A stretch of 64,000 nt of DNA, from positions 18,189,154 through 18,253,153 of the forward strand of contig JACDQD010000002.1 of the NCBI GenBank assembly GCA_019843655.1, written 5' to 3'. Of the stretch, positions 48,132-61,512 are shown in pieces. Position 1 is the stretch's first letter, and each line of letters starts with the position of its first letter. Made by a program: the position numbers and the translations under genes. The notes below the pieces were generated by a model that searched no databases, had not been told where the DNA came from, and saw only the letters and a program-made list of their open reading frames with translations. Source of the stretch: Lethocerus indicus (Eukaryota > Arthropoda > Insecta > Hemiptera > Belostomatidae).

Positions 48132-50742
48132 ATGTCCGGAGCAGGTCCAAGCGGCTTTTCGCAGTTGCCCCGAAAAAGTTGCCTTAAGAGAAGTGCCTCT
48201 CCAAGATCCCGGGGTTCTGTAAGATGCCACATGAAGAATATAAATTTAGATTATATTAAGTAAAATAATAAGTACGAAGGATGCTCGAATACGAACGAGA
48301 ATTGTCGTTTCAATGTTTGATGAAATTTCAGCCAGACTTCAAGCACAGATTGGGGCCTAGTCTTGACCCAGGCTCTGTAGCGAAATAGATTCGAAATAGG
48401 CGGGATATCGAATACCGGCCCATAACACAGAATTAATGAAGAATTTGATAATATTGTTGTTCCCAAGTTTGGAATAATTTGGGGCTGTTGGGAAAATAAA
48501 CTGGAACAATGTATCCCAGTTAACGTGGACTATATTGATTATAAATGAATGAAATATTGTACCGTAAATACACCGTATATTGTACCATAAAAAAAATTAA
48601 CATGTATACATTTTTATACACATTTCAACTGACTCGGAGTATAACTATTTGAAATACCATGAAAAAAGTTATATTGTTACTTAATATTACTACTTTGTTG
48701 CTACTACACAGTTCGCATTATATACTTACTTACTCTTCTTCATATACGAATCTGCTCGTTATAACGAGAATAACTAAACTATATTTAGTTTAGTTTACAA
48801 TATTAATTGTAAACTATTAATTGCTATCTTCCTCGATAACAAATCCGTAAACCTATCATTTTTCTTATAGGAAAGGAGAAAAATTTCCTTTTCGTTTGAC
48901 GACACCATTAGCGAGTTTCAAGTAAGATATTTTGTTGCATTATTATTACTAAAACGCTTGCAATATTTTCAGGTTGAAATTCCCCGTCAATTCAAATATA
49001 GAATAAACATTCTATATTTGTGATATAGATGTGAATAAACATCTATTATATGTGATTTTCAATTAGTGTTATTTAAACCGTGTTAATCAGCGAAAAAATG
49101 TTTCAGATACCTTCGAGTATACAAACGATTTCAGGAAGCGATCTTTTCCCTGAGACATGCTCGTGAGTATTAAACCGGAAACATTTAAATTAACTAGGGG
49201 AAATCTACTCTGCTAATACCTATAATATAATATAACATCACATAATAAAAACAAAAACCACTATACGGCCTATTTATTGATCAGAATGGATCCAGTCGAA
49301 ATGTTAGAATTGGAAGGAGGTAGAGATCTGAGCAGTGAAACAGGGGAGTATCGATGCGAATTGGAAGAGGAACTTAGACAAATATCAAAGGACATTGATA
49401 GGCTAAACAGTCTGGGCAAGTTGGTTGAGGAGGAGAACGAAGAGATCCGGCTCATGAAGAAGATTCAGAACAGAGCACAGTTGTTGCCGGCCCGCCACCA
49501 AATAAGTTACAATGAATTCATTGAGAAGCTGTACGAGATATGTTCTTACCCGGCCAGAGAAAAGGTACTATTTGAAATATCTTTAGTTTAAGGAAAGATC
49601 CCACCTGCCAGTATTGTAAATGATATTTTTGTCGGTATTCAGCCGGATGACGAAACACAAACAGAAGCTGCGGCCGCTATGTTGCATTTGGAGGAAATCG
49701 GTCTGCGTATGACTTCATCGCCTGCAAAAGTATTCAACAGCTTATTTCCCGTCGAGTCGAATGTTGTCAGCCTTGCAGATGCCCATCTCGAAGTCACCAA
49801 CGTGAGATATACCCACCTACCCACTATTCGATTGTTTTTGCGATGTTTTATAAAAGGAGCAAATGTCCAAAGAACTATTTGTTTTAGTTTTTCGATTTTT
49901 ATGTATTAATTTCAATGTTAATGTTATGGAACCAATCAGGATATAACGATTCCGATGGCCCGACCGACAAAAATTCTTCCGAAAGACATACCGTACGAAG
50001 ACGCCGCCATGTTGGACTTCATACCGTCAGAAAAGAGTAGCGGCATACCTCATGCTCCAGGTGTAACTGACTTACCTATTCGCAGAGCATTATTATCGTT
50101 GACTGTGCACATCCCCGTTAATACATATTGTGTTTGTTTTATTTAACGAATCGGATTAGTCACTACCCCGAGCACAGATTTGCCAGAATTGCTGGGAACG
50201 TCGACTTCGATATTACAAGCCGACCGGGACCCAGAGGCGATTAAAACTCAGGCTGAATTCCAAATCACATTGGATATGATGCCCTCGACGAGAGTGAGCC
50301 TAGCACAGATAAGAGGGTCCCAAGCTCCCAATTGGTTCCCTGGTTCGTTTAAGTATTTTTCACCATAATATATCACTTCATATTCGCACTAATATATTCG
50401 GACCACCTAGCGCACATTCAACTTTTCACACTTCGCTTTATTCTTTTAATCTCATTCCTCTTTTAATCTCTTAGTTTGAACTGTCTCCAGTTTATTTTCA
50501 CTTATGAGTTTCATACTCTGGAAAGTTCAAGGTAGATAGATTACAAATTCAAATATATTTCTTGATATCATGTGAACTTGATAAATCCATGAAATATTTG
50601 TTTAGGGTATTTTGCAATCCTACCCAACATCCCGGGGGTGCAGAAATTTGAAAAACCGTGGGGCGTGTTGGAAAAGGCTTGGAAAGCGGTCGTCCCTTCT
50701 CGTATCAAGCCAAAAAATGGACCAATAATTGTTGGTTCATAA
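48132..50742 (+). CDS. Uncharacterised coiled-coil protein with PP1-docking-like KISF motif
   Basis: Eight exons: 48132-48218, 48871-48921, 49107-49162, 49285-49564, 49643-49801, 49940-50060, 50178-50342, 50606-50742; all phases agree, 351 residues. The N-terminus is basic with RKSCLKRS (residues 14-21), followed by RRKISFSFDDTISEF (31-45). KISF at 33-36 fits the RVxF consensus for binding protein phosphatase 1, and a basic/CLK patch before RVSF-x-DTI is seen in the kinetochore scaffold KNL1. Residues about 85-130 (ELEEELRQISKDIDRLNSL and following) should form a coiled coil. The C-terminal 200 residues are Pro-rich with no domain I recognise. A kinetochore or other PP1-targeting role is only an inference. 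It converges with the CFAP221-like gene, 166 bp between stops. Confidence 0.7.
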
Positions 50743-50908
50743 AGCTTGACTAAGAAAAGAGGATGATAGTATCATTATCACCTTACTTTAAAAATGTACA
50801 TAATTATCTTCATTATTATACCAACATACGAAAATATGTAACAAGTGAAATATGCATAAAGATAAAAATTTAAAGAAATACGTCTTATTTAAATTAATTG
50901 TTTATTAT

Positions 50909-53248
50909 CTACCATTTAAATGTATCTGATTCTATTCCTTCAATGCCCTTGTCAGTTACTTCCTGTAACATTGGAGCCAAGGATTATGGAAACAAAGTTA
51001 TGAAATTTGGTAATGCATTTTTAAAGTTCAAATATATTTTTATTTGCGGAATGTATACTACCATACCTTTAATTTTACCAGTACTTTAATTAGACGGTTA
51101 GAAATAATTATCTTTCTCACTAATTCTATGAATTTGCACATCATCTGATACCTCACGAACCACAAGTCTGGACCAGTGTTGGTGAACTCCAAATTCAATT
51201 GCTGAAAAACAAAGTTCTTTCTAATATTTCAGTCAAATATCATTTGAACATTACTATTATTGAAGAAGTCAGATCATACTTTATCAAACTTTTGTATTGG
51301 CCTTTGACGAATTAGCACTGGTCCATGAAGACTGCCCCAAGACTGATTTTCAATGTAACCCTATAATAAAATCACATTGTACACAGAACCGTCTGAATTA
51401 AAATGTTCTTGATGTACTGTACACAATAGTATTAGTACACTTTATATTCTTCACATTTAACATAATTCAAAAGAGAATGTTCTCAATTAATTTATTCTTT
51501 GTCTCTTCAATAGCTGCTGTCTACTATAATGCTTAATATAACAGTTTCTCAGTCTTACTTTAGGTTTTAGATTACTTTCGGGTTTTGCAATAAATAAACA
51601 TTTTATTTTAATTTTAAGCAATTGTAAAATACCATGTATTCTTTCCACATTTCTATTTCATCATAGCCACTGGAGTCAGAGTGTCTCAGCTTCTCTCTGT
51701 GATGGGTTAGAGCTGATATGTTGGATTTTCTAACCTCCTTTGCATGAGAAATAAACCATTCTTCTTTAGCCCTCTTGATAATATGTTCTTGATCTATGCA
51801 TCTTCCTAATGGACCTGTCACCAGGAAAACCAGTATACTGATGTAAACATCAGAAAATAGTATTTGCTTCATTTATTAATAATGGTGACAATACTATTGC
51901 GTAAAAGATTATTATATTACGGTTAATTACAAATTTACAGTCAAAAACACAACAATCATGCTAATCAAAATTCCCAAATTTATAATAAATTATGAAGTAT
52001 ATTTCTGGATAACTTAAGAGAGATTAAGCTAGAAAATCTATAAAGGAAGGAATACGTACTTCAACCAACTTTGAACCCATTTTCTATTCATTTCTAACAT
52101 GATGTTTTGAGTATTCAAAGTATCTTTTATATCAGACACTTACCAAACATTTCATCAGGAGATGTAAAAGGTTTAACCTTTTCCAAAATATAATTGTTAG
52201 TTTTATGACATGACCACAGTGATTGGTTATTATTTGCCTCAATCGAATAGACATCTTGCACAGGGAATTTTTTTCGAATATATCTATGTCTTTGAGAGTG
52301 TAATTTTTTTTTATGTTCATTTTTCATATATAAAATGTTATCCCTGTAATACTAGACAGAAATTATTGTTCATTCACTAAGTAAATCTAAATTTAATATT
52401 TAGTATGTAGATTACCTATTAACTCCAGGTTTTGTAAAAGCAGATATAGTAAAAAAATAAGGTGTACATAAAACATTAGGAATGTACAATAATACTGGAA
52501 CAGAAAGTGTAATATAAGCTGTTGGACAGTAAGTGATAGTAACTTCTGTTGGTGTGGTCTTTACTTCACCTGTTTAAAACATTATTAGAATTACTTTCTA
52601 TTTTATAAAATCGATTATTTATTTATTATTATGTATTTATTATAGACAACCTCTTTCTGGGATAATTTTAATATCTGGATTCGGGGTGGGTAGGACAAAT
52701 AAGAATGGTTGAGTTTCACTTGTGGGAGTGAAAAGAAATTTTCTGGTTGCACTGAAAAAATTCATTAAATTATTAGTCAATTACACCTTAAAATTATACC
52801 TTTCCCTCATAAAAAACTAGTCTAGGAAATGGAGGGTTAAATTCAATTATTATAAAAGTGTGCACATAACATTTGAATGGATAAGAGCTACATGTCCTCC
52901 AGTTTATCTGAACCTCCTAACTCCTGAAACTCCTAACTACCTATTGAAAATCAAGTGATGTATTTTTGAGTATGTTTCTAACAGCACATTTCATTTCCAT
53001 TTGAAAGACCCGTTTGTTTAAAAATTAGCAGCTTCACTATATAAATTCTTCCATTGCAAACTATCCTAACATTCTAATCCTTTAGTAAAACAGCTTTCCC
53101 CAAATCACCTCCAAGAAATCGCGAGTGCCGCCTTTAGCAGAGTTATCCATGTGATTTCCTCACCACCACAAAAAGCAGGAGCAGGAGTACCCATCAATGT
53201 GTGGATTCTCGCTTCATAAGTTCATTCCAGTTATCAAAAGCACATTGT

Positions 53249-53291
<43 letters not shown>

Positions 53292-54444
53292 CTAGCTCTG
53301 CAATTGTGTATAAAATGGAAATATAATAGTGCTTTATTTATAGTGCTCAAAGAAACTAACACTTTCCCAAGACAAATGTGTCCAAAATCAATAGTTTGAG
53401 GGATTTGTATCAAATAAGGATGCCATGGAATAGCCTCTATTGGCACGTCAGTCTTGCATCCTAAGCTGCATTTAATTTGAATGTTGTCATAATATATTCG
53501 ACTTCTCAAAGCAGGTCGCAGACTAGCAATTACTTTGATCTGGTCACCAGAGTACAACCATCCCTGTAATACATGGCTCATTAGTGGAGTTAAATACATT
53601 TATATAAACCTGAATTTAGAAAGATTGCCCTTTTAGGTGTAACCTTATTGCTACTTGATAAGAACAAGAAATTTGAAATTGAATGAAGTGAATCTTTAAA
53701 TACCTAAGAAATGTATCTATGGCACATATTTATTGCAGTAGTACATGTTTCAGTTTACAGTGATGTCAGCATTGACAATTATCATCATATTAGCCTTAAC
53801 TTCACTATCTACCTGATGGGTATTCCTTTTTTTCTGTTTCTACTAAATGAAAAATATGTGATTAATTTTTGAAAGTGAACTTTTAAACATAATCTTGATT
53901 GTAAAAACAATGTTCATGTTTAACAACAAATTAAACTGTAGCTTATTGTAAATAAACAGAAATGAGCAGGAATAAAAACACTGGAAATACCAAACTGGTT
54001 AAATATATGCCTTGCTTCCTGCTTTTTGATTACTGCAGTTTTTTGTGATTAAAAGGTTAGTGTTTTCTAAATTACACTAAACATGTCTGCATTATGCGCA
54101 CTTCTAATAATTGGAACATTCAGTTTTTAATGGCTGACAATGTAAAACTTGTACTTAAAGCAGATGTGAAACTTGTACATGATAACATGATATGATATAT
54201 ATAACTAGTGGTGGATTTGCTCAGTTACAGATATTTACCTTGGTACAAATTTATTTAATTAAATGTTTGTAAATATCAATGAACTTACTGGTCTACAGTA
54301 ATCAATACTAAAATATTCAGTTGCAGGACCAGAGATCATCACTCTTTGAGGCTTTGATGATTTGTTGATTATTTTAAATGCTTGATTTAGGTCCCCAGGA
54401 TCTCCAGAAATTTGATATTTTATCAAAATGCTATTGGGGATCAC
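50909..54444 (-). CDS. CFAP221 (PCDP1)-like axonemal protein, 5' end unresolved
   Basis: Nine exons (minus): 54444-54289, 53563-53361, 52751-52651, 52569-52416, 52343-52144, 51814-51633, 51360-51280, 51201-51067, 50962-50909; all phases agree, 421 residues from the first visible exon. CFAP221 is a central-apparatus protein that controls ciliary and sperm beating. Exons 1-4 match its N-terminal ASH-like Ig domains in order: TEYFSIDYCRP, RIYYDNIQIKC, DFGHICLGK, ITLSVPVLLY. KEEWF in exon 6 and ARK-like RKIIISNRLIKVL in exon 8 match later parts. The vertebrate protein is about twice as long and has about 50 residues before exon 1; that 5' exon was not found and may lie far right. An in-frame ATG at 54,483 is an alternative start but is disrupted in the second copy. 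Part of exon 3 onward (left of 52,664) is outside the duplication. Confidence 0.65.
53252..53291. repeat. (CA)n microsatellite, unit 1
   Basis: About 20 CA units. The matching tract in unit 2 (59,871-59,888) has about nine, the largest length difference between the copies. Confidence 0.95.
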
Positions 54445-54918
54445 CTGAAATATGGGACAACATTCTTTTTTTATGGTACCCATTATGACTAACTATACCA
54501 GTACCATTAAATGTTAGTCAGTAAAAATTAAACAAAATAAAATCCAAATTAAATGTATTTTTACATTTATTTGATCATATGTTGTTTATTATGGATAAAT
54601 TAATAATGAATCCAGATCTTGCTGTGGCTCATAAAATTTATATTTTTAAATATTGTATGTTTTAACTTAATATAAAAAAAAGAACTTAATGAGAAGAAAC
54701 TTAACAATAATTTATTGATTAATTTATTATTATATTTTAAATGTATAACTGTTATGAGCATAAATAGGTAAATCTGTATTATAATTATTTATTAATCAAA
54801 TAATTCAGGTATTGCAATTATTTTAATAATTGGCAGATTAAAACTTTATTTTAAATAATAACTGGAACAATACATATTGATAAACATTTCAAGCTAAAAT
54901 ATTTCAATTTTAAAAATT

Positions 54919-55769
54919 CTAATTATCTGCAGTAAATCCAGCATCATCACACACAACTGATTTTCCTCCATGACAACAGATGTATTCAGGAAAACTTAAT
55001 CCAGTAAATTCATATTCATTGGAGCAGATTTTGAAGAACAGGTGCACCTGAAAATTCATATGACAATTTTTTTATAGAATATATTATATTTGTTGTTTAT
55101 GTAATTATATAAGATATTAAAACAATTTAAATTAGTAATTCTTAACTTATGGTGTTGAATAAACATTATAAACACATACTTGCAAGTTGTGAACATGAGT
55201 ATTCACTTCTTTGCAAAGAAGATCTCTGCCATTTTCATCAGCTTTGGTAGCTTCAGCCTAATGGCAATGTGATTATTTAATATGATAATTGCAAGTAAAA
55301 ATAACTGTAAACTAAACAATTTGATTTGAAGTAATAAAAAAAAAATTGGAACTAAAGTACTTTGAAAATAAAGTACTTACCTTAATTTAAGTATACAATA
55401 AAGTACATTTCTTCTGTAAAAAAAGTTCAGATATTTTAATTAACAAAAATATAATTTAATTCAGAATTAATTAAATTACCTACCAGCGAGACACACAAGT
55501 TCTTGCAAGTGATAGAACCAATTGGATTACATGGAATATTAACATCCAAAGAACGCTCAACTACAGGGGCAGTATTCACTCCTACTTCTTCTGAAGGCAT
55601 AACAGCACAATAGCATGTGCCAGCACTAAGCCAGCACATTATATTTTTAAAATGAAATTTACTTATAACAAATTAATTCCAGGTAATAAATAAGATAAAT
55701 TGAATTATCCCACCTCATACAGTATGGAAAACCAGCAACGAAGAGAATGAAACTTACAAGTTGAGCCAT
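54919..55769 (-). CDS. Small Cys-rich secreted protein, possibly Fcp3C-like (copy 1)
   Basis: Exons (minus) 55769-55714, 55625-55484, 55257-55180, 55047-54919; phases 2, 0, 0 agree, 134 residues. The first ~20 residues (MAQLVSFILFVAGFPYCMSA) form a signal peptide. The mature part has Cys in pairs and clusters: TCYC, PCNPIGSITCKNLC, LLCKEV, KICSNEYEFTGL, YICCHGGKSVVCDD. The CNP-G---C--LC and FTG----CC-----C spacing reminds me of insect follicle cell protein 3C-like secreted proteins, but this is from memory and tentative. Disulphide-bonded extracellular role inferred. A 5'UTR intron ends just before the ATG, and a TATA box lies at 55,946-55,939. Confidence 0.65.
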
Positions 55770-55938
55770 TTTAATGACTAAAAATAATGTTAATTGTTAA
55801 GTTAAACATACCAAATCTAAAAGATATATAGCTCATTAATAAGAAATTTGTCTGGATAAAACTTACAAGCTGCTGTAATCTATGGAACAACAACACAAGA
55901 AAACAGATAAAAAGTGGTATACAGAGTCCTGCAACCAG

Positions 55939-55946
55939 CTTTTATA
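55939..55946 (-). promoter_or_regulatory. TATA box of Cys-rich gene copy 1
   Basis: TATAAAAG on the minus strand, upstream of a short non-coding first exon that ends at a GTAAGT donor near 55,864. Preserved in copy 2. Confidence 0.6.
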
Positions 55947-57160
55947 GTGAACAGACCCCACCCTTTAAAACAAGCAAGCCAATGAATCTTATACTTTCAA
56001 ATCATACTGGCCAATTGAAATAGTTCCTTTAACTGCTTGTGACGCAAAATGTTTATCTGACACCAAGAATTTCTAAACATTATGAACAATGCCACATTCA
56101 CAACCCATATCAAATAAGGTACCTGACTGTGCCTGAGAGCTACAATACAGCTCATATGAGAAAATACATTACATTTACAAAACCTTTGATTAACAAAATT
56201 ATGAAACTAATATCTGATGAAAACTACTAAACAGTAAACTATTACTTTACTGAAACATTCACATAACTCATTAAGTGAATCAAATGATGATGATGCATTA
56301 AAATATGAACTATTTAATTATACAATACATTTCTCCATGTTACCTACAAAACATGTTAACATAAAAATATTTCCATTATGAAATTTTGTGACTTATTGGT
56401 TCATGCACATTTTGCATAGATGGCCAGCTAAAATAATACATCGTGTAATTAATATTTAATTATTATAATAAATTATAATTTAAGACTAAAGACATAAGGA
56501 ATTCTAGTTAGTTGAAACACACAGTTGACACAACAGATGAAATATCTAAATTATAGCATGGTTTGATCATTATTCTTGAATGCATAAATCAATCTCCGGA
56601 TATAAACGGACTCTCCTTCGGAAAACTGTTAAGGCATTATTAGACACAGGTTCTAATATCTAATTTGGCAATTTTTGAATACAAACCAAACCAGTAAACA
56701 ATTCTTTATACTTTTTGGCTAGCGTGTAAAGTAGTATTAAAAAAATAAATAATTAATGAAAAATAAATTCAGTTTTATTCGTTTAAAGAAATCAAGCAAT
56801 ATTAAGGAATTTAATGAAATATAAAATTTAATTAATTAACAATGAATTATGCTGATCCACCGCTGTTTGTATTAAGTGAATACAGTTCACACTTGAGTAG
56901 TCTCGTGCAGTAAGGTTAAATGAGAAGGTTATTTGCCGGTCGGAACAGATCCGGAATTATTTCACGTTACCTTCAACATAAGTGATATGAAGTTTGATTA
57001 TTACTTGTCAGTAATCACTCACAAGTGTTTCACCAATGCTCCTTTGCATAATCTAATATGAATTCTGATATGCTCCGAATATACCTTTACTTAAATATGA
57101 AGAGGACTTGACTTGCAAAGGTAATGAATTTGATGGTTGTTCCTAGTCAAACACATTAGC

Positions 57161-58342
57161 ATGTATAATCTATCATTGAGTTATAAATCCGAATATTTAA
57201 ACAAGTTAAAGCACATTGTAAGATATGGAAGATGCCTAACAACTTCTCAGCGGAGATGGGACAAGTGGAATCAGGAAAAACAGAGTCAATTATTCAAAAG
57301 TGTGGATCACCTGAATAAAATAAGATCTCCGATTATACATAAGAAGTCACATAGTAATGTAAAAAATAATTTTATACAAAACAACAAAACTGAATCATTG
57401 GCATCATATCTTGTCAATAGTACTTCCAGTAATGTACAACCATATTTAAAATTAATGCGACTAGATTATCCTACTGGGACATGGTTATTGTATTATCCAT
57501 GTACGTGGAGTATAGCTCTAGCTGCAGACCCTGGTACTTTGCCCAGTGGGTTTTACCTATTCTTGTTTGGATGTGGAGCAGTGGTAATGCGTGGTGCCGG
57601 CTGTACAATTAATGACTTGTGGGATAAGGACATTGATCAAAAAGTTGAAAGGACAAAACTCAGGCCATTGGTTACTGGTGAAATTACACGAAAAAGCAGT
57701 CATCTTTTGGCAGGTCAGCTCAGTGTAGCTTTGGCAATACTTCTACAATTAAATTGGTTCAGTGTGTTCCTTGGAGCGAGTTCTTTATTCCTAGTTATAA
57801 TATACCCATTAATGAAAAGGATTACACATTGGCCTCAGTTATTTCTTGGAATGACATTTAACTGGGGAACATTACTAGGTTGGACTGCTGTACATTCATC
57901 TTTTGATATTTCAGTGTGCCTTCCATTGTATATAGCAGGTATATGTTGGACAATTGTTTATGATACAATTTATGCACATCAAGACAAAGCTGATGATATG
58001 TTACTAGGAATTAAATCTACAGCAATCATATTTGGAGAAGACACAAAAAAATGGTTATCCCTCTTTAGTACAGGAATGGTAGCTAGTTTAATTACTTGCG
58101 GAATCCAATGTGAACAGATGTGGCCATATTTTGCTTCAGTTGCTGCCATTGCAACACATTTAACGCATCAGATATATTTCTTGAATATTCACAATCCAAA
58201 TGATTGTAAAACTAAATTTATGTCCAATCAAACAGTGGGACTAGTTTTATTTATTGGAATTGTGCTTGGAAACCTTCTGAAGCCTAAAAATCAAACTGAA
58301 ACTCAAGGAACCGACAGTGCAAAGGTGCTTAGTGCATTATAG
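57161..58342 (+). CDS. Coq2: 4-hydroxybenzoate polyprenyltransferase, mitochondrial (COQ2), copy 1
   Basis: Single exon, 393 residues. COQ2 joins the polyprenyl tail to 4-hydroxybenzoate, the membrane-bound step of ubiquinone synthesis in the mitochondrial inner membrane. The first ~35 residues are basic and hydroxylated ([13 protein letters not shown]), as in a transit peptide. [16 protein letters not shown] starts the UbiA domain. The first Asp-rich motif is NDLWDKDID at 151-159, and KLRPLVTG follows; the second is [13 protein letters not shown] at 267-279. Eight or nine hydrophobic helices follow the usual UbiA pattern. I chose ATG 57,161 because the open frame upstream lacks an ATG in frame. 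Lies in duplication unit 1, on the opposite strand to its neighbours. Confidence 0.93.
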   Translation: MYNLSLSYKSEYLNKLKHIVRYGRCLTTSQRRWDKWNQEKQSQLFKSVDHLNKIRSPIIHKKSHSNVKNNFIQNNKTESLASYLVNSTSSNVQPYLKLMRLDYPTGTWLLYYPCTWSIALAADPGTLPSGFYLFLFGCGAVVMRGAGCTINDLWDKDIDQKVERTKLRPLVTGEITRKSSHLLAGQLSVALAILLQLNWFSVFLGASSLFLVIIYPLMKRITHWPQLFLGMTFNWGTLLGWTAVHSSFDISVCLPLYIAGICWTIVYDTIYAHQDKADDMLLGIKSTAIIFGEDTKKWLSLFSTGMVASLITCGIQCEQMWPYFASVAAIATHLTHQIYFLNIHNPNDCKTKFMSNQTVGLVLFIGIVLGNLLKPKNQTETQGTDSAKVLSAL

Positions 58343-59283
58343 AAATAAAAGAAATTAGAGACCAGCGTAGTCAAACATTTAAGGATAACTCCAGATGGAG
58401 TGACCTCATCAAAGTTTGAAACCTTGTATATTGGTTTGTGTTACCATGATATTGACATAAGATAAAAATTAGTGTTAATGTCACTGTTCATCTTTTATTC
58501 TTGCCAAATACTCCTTACAACATTTTTCCTGAACATCAATTAAATCAGCCACTTTCAAATCTAATTTACAATAATGTATACAATAAAATTAATTGATACA
58601 TAATTAATTTAAAATTGCAACAATATATTTAATTCCATGTTGTTATTTAAAACTTTAAGCAATGAAAAAACATTAGCTCATATTATTCATGCATTTTTAT
58701 CTTCTCAACAATTATTGTAATAAGAATTTTATACGACATTAAATTCATATTATTAACAAGTTCCAATGGTTCTCAAAATGTTGTAAGATAAGGAATGTTT
58801 CTTATTCTCTAAAAGTGATTCCAGTGAAAGCAAGGTGAACTTGTAAATGAAGAAACCTTGAAACTCCAAGTTCAAATGTAAACAGATATATAAGAATAAA
58901 GCAAATGAAATGTGTTTGTTTTCCACTCTACTGTATAAATATTTCAGGTTTAATTTAACTGAATCACTCCTAAGATCATGTTTTATATAATTGGACTCTT
59001 GTGTATTTTTAATTTACCTATGAAGTGAATTTCCCTACAAGTGAGTTGTTTATCATTCTCATATCACTCTTGTTTTTATAATAAGATAATATTAGTTTAG
59101 GCAAACTATTAGTTTATTGTAATTGTGCAAAGGAACTCAAGTAAGTTAGGAAACAGAATCTGAAGTACATACTTCAGAAGGATATACATGTCTGAAGGAT
59201 ATACTATATCCTTGATGAAGTTTCATCAGAAATGGTCAACCAGTGGTTTACTATATAGGAAATCATCCTGAATCTATTGGTCC
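58343..59283. other. 3' flank of COQ2 up to the duplication junction
   Basis: AT-rich; no gene recognised. The stretch 59,150-59,283 just before the junction shows no similarity to the sequence left of 52,664, as expected at a breakpoint. Confidence 0.5.
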
Positions 59284-61041
59284 AATTTTAATATCTGGAT
59301 TCGGGGTGGGTAGGACAAATAAGAATGGTTGAGTTTCACTTGTGGGAGTGAAAAGAATATTTCTGGTTGCACTGAAAAAATTCATTAAATTATTAGTCAA
59401 TTACACCTTAAAATTATACCTTTCCCTCATAAAAAACTAGTCTAGGAAATGGAGGGTTAAATTCAATTATTATAAAAGTGTGCACATAACATTTGAATGG
59501 ATAAGAGCTACATGTCCTCCAGTTTATCTGAACCTCCTAACTCCTGAAACTCCTAACTACCTATTGAAAATCAAGTGATGTATTTTTGAGTATGTTTCTA
59601 ACAGCACATTTCATTTCCATTTGAAAGACCCGTTTGTTTAAAAATTAGCAGCTTCACTATATAAATTCTTCCATTGCAAACTATCCTAACATTCTAATCC
59701 TTTAGTAAAACAGCTTTCCCAAATCACCTCCAAGAAATCATGAGTGCCGCCTTTAGCAGAGTTATCCATGTGATTTCCTCACCACCACAAAAGCAGGAGC
59801 AGGAGTACCATCAATGTGTGGATTCTCGCTTCATAAGTTCATTCCAGTTATCAAAAGCACATTGTCACCCACACACACACACACACATCTAGCTCTGCAA
59901 TTGTGTATAAAATGGAAATATAATAGTGCTTTATTTATAGTGCTCAAAGAAACTAACACTTTCCCAAGACAAATGTGTCCAAAATCAATAGTTTGAGGGA
60001 TTTGTATCAAATAAGGATGCCATGGAATAGCCTCTATTGGCACGTCAGTCTTGCATCCTAAGCTGCATTTAATTTGAATGTTGTCATAATATATTCGACT
60101 TCTCAAAGCAGGTCGCAGACTAGCAATTACTTTGATCTGGTCACCAGAGTACAACCATCCCTGTAATACATGGCTCATTAGTGGAGTTAAATACATTTAT
60201 ATAAACCTGAATTTAGAAAGATTGCCCTTTTAGGTGTAACCTTATTGCTACTTGATAAGAACAAGAAATTTGAAATTGAATGAAGTGAATCTTTAAATAC
60301 CTAAGAAATGTATCTATGGCACATATTTATTGCAGTAGTACATGTTTCAGTTTACAGTGATGTCAGCATTGACAATTATCATCATATTAGCCTTAACTTC
60401 ACTATCTACCTGATGGGTATTCCTTTTTTTCTGTTTCTACTAAATGAAAAATATGTGATTAATTTTTGAAAGTGAACTTTTAAACATAATCTTGATTGTA
60501 AAAACAATGTTCATGTTTAACAACAAATTAAACTGTAGCTTATTGTAAATAAACAGAAATGAGCAGGAATAAAAACACTGGAAATACCAAACTGGTTAAA
60601 TATATGCCTTGCTTCCTGCTTTTTGATTACTGCAGTTTTTTGTGATTAAAAGGTTAGTGTTTTCTAAATTACACTAAACATGTCTGCATTATGCGCACTT
60701 CTAATAATTGGAACATTCAGTTTTTAATGGCTGACAATGTAAAACTTGTACTTAAAGCAGATGTGAAACTTGTACATGATAACATGATATGATATATATA
60801 ACTAGTGGTGGATTTGCTCAGTTACAGATATTTACCTTGGTACAAATTTATTTAATTAAATGTTTGTAAATATCAATGAACTTACTGGTCTACAGTAATC
60901 AATACTAAAATATTCAGTTGCAGGACCAGAGATCATCACTCTTTGAGGCTTTGATGATTTGTTGATTATTTTAAATGCTTGATTTAGGTCCCCAGGATCT
61001 CCAGAAATTTGATATTTTATCAAAATGCTATTGGGGATCAC
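59284..61041 (-). pseudogene. Truncated second copy of CFAP221-like gene
   Basis: Keeps exon 1 (61041-60886), exon 2 (60160-59958) and the first 88 of 101 bases of exon 3 (59371-59284), then stops at the duplication junction. Exons 4-9 are missing, so no full protein can be made. Two T bases are lost just upstream of exon 1 compared with copy 1, which breaks the alternative ATG frame but not the splice acceptor. Confidence 0.85.
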
Positions 61042-61512
61042 CTGAAATATGGGACAACATTCTTTTTATGGTACCCATTATGACTAACTATACCAGTACC
61101 ATTAAATGTTAGTCAGTAAAAATTAAACAAAATAAAATCCAAATTAAATGTATTTTTACATTTATTTGATCATATGTTGTTTATTATGGATAAATTAATA
61201 ATGAATCCAGATCTTGCTGTGGCTCATAAAATTTATATTTTTAAATATTGTATGTTTTAACTTAATATAAAAAAAAGAACTTAATGAGAAGAAACTTAAC
61301 AATAATTTATTGATTAATTTATTATTATATTTTAAATGTATAACTGTTATGAGCATAAATAGGTAAATCTGTATTATAATTATTTATTAATCAAATAACT
61401 CAGGTATTGCAATTATTTTAATAATTGGCAGATTAAAACTTTATTTTAAATAATAACTGGAACAATACATATTGATAAACATTTCAAGCTAAAATATTTC
61501 AATTTTAAAATT

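Larger units (their letters stand above)
52664..59283. repeat. Direct duplication, unit 1 (about 6.6 kb)
   Basis: Position 52,680 corresponds to 59,300 (offset 6,620); after the shorter CA tract and small indels the offset settles at 6,590. Homology starts at the AATTTTA shared by 52,664 and 59,284, so unit 1 directly abuts unit 2. The unit holds CFAP221-like exons 1-3 (part), the Cys-rich gene and COQ2. Confidence 0.95.

Noticed and set aside
54445..54483. CFAP221-like gene starting at the in-frame ATG 54,483
   Set aside because: A TTTCAG acceptor follows directly, and a 2-base length difference in the second copy breaks that frame, pointing to intron sequence; the true 5' exon is not identified.
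57137..57160. COQ2 start eight codons further upstream
   Set aside because: That position is TTG, not ATG; the first in-frame ATG is 57,161.
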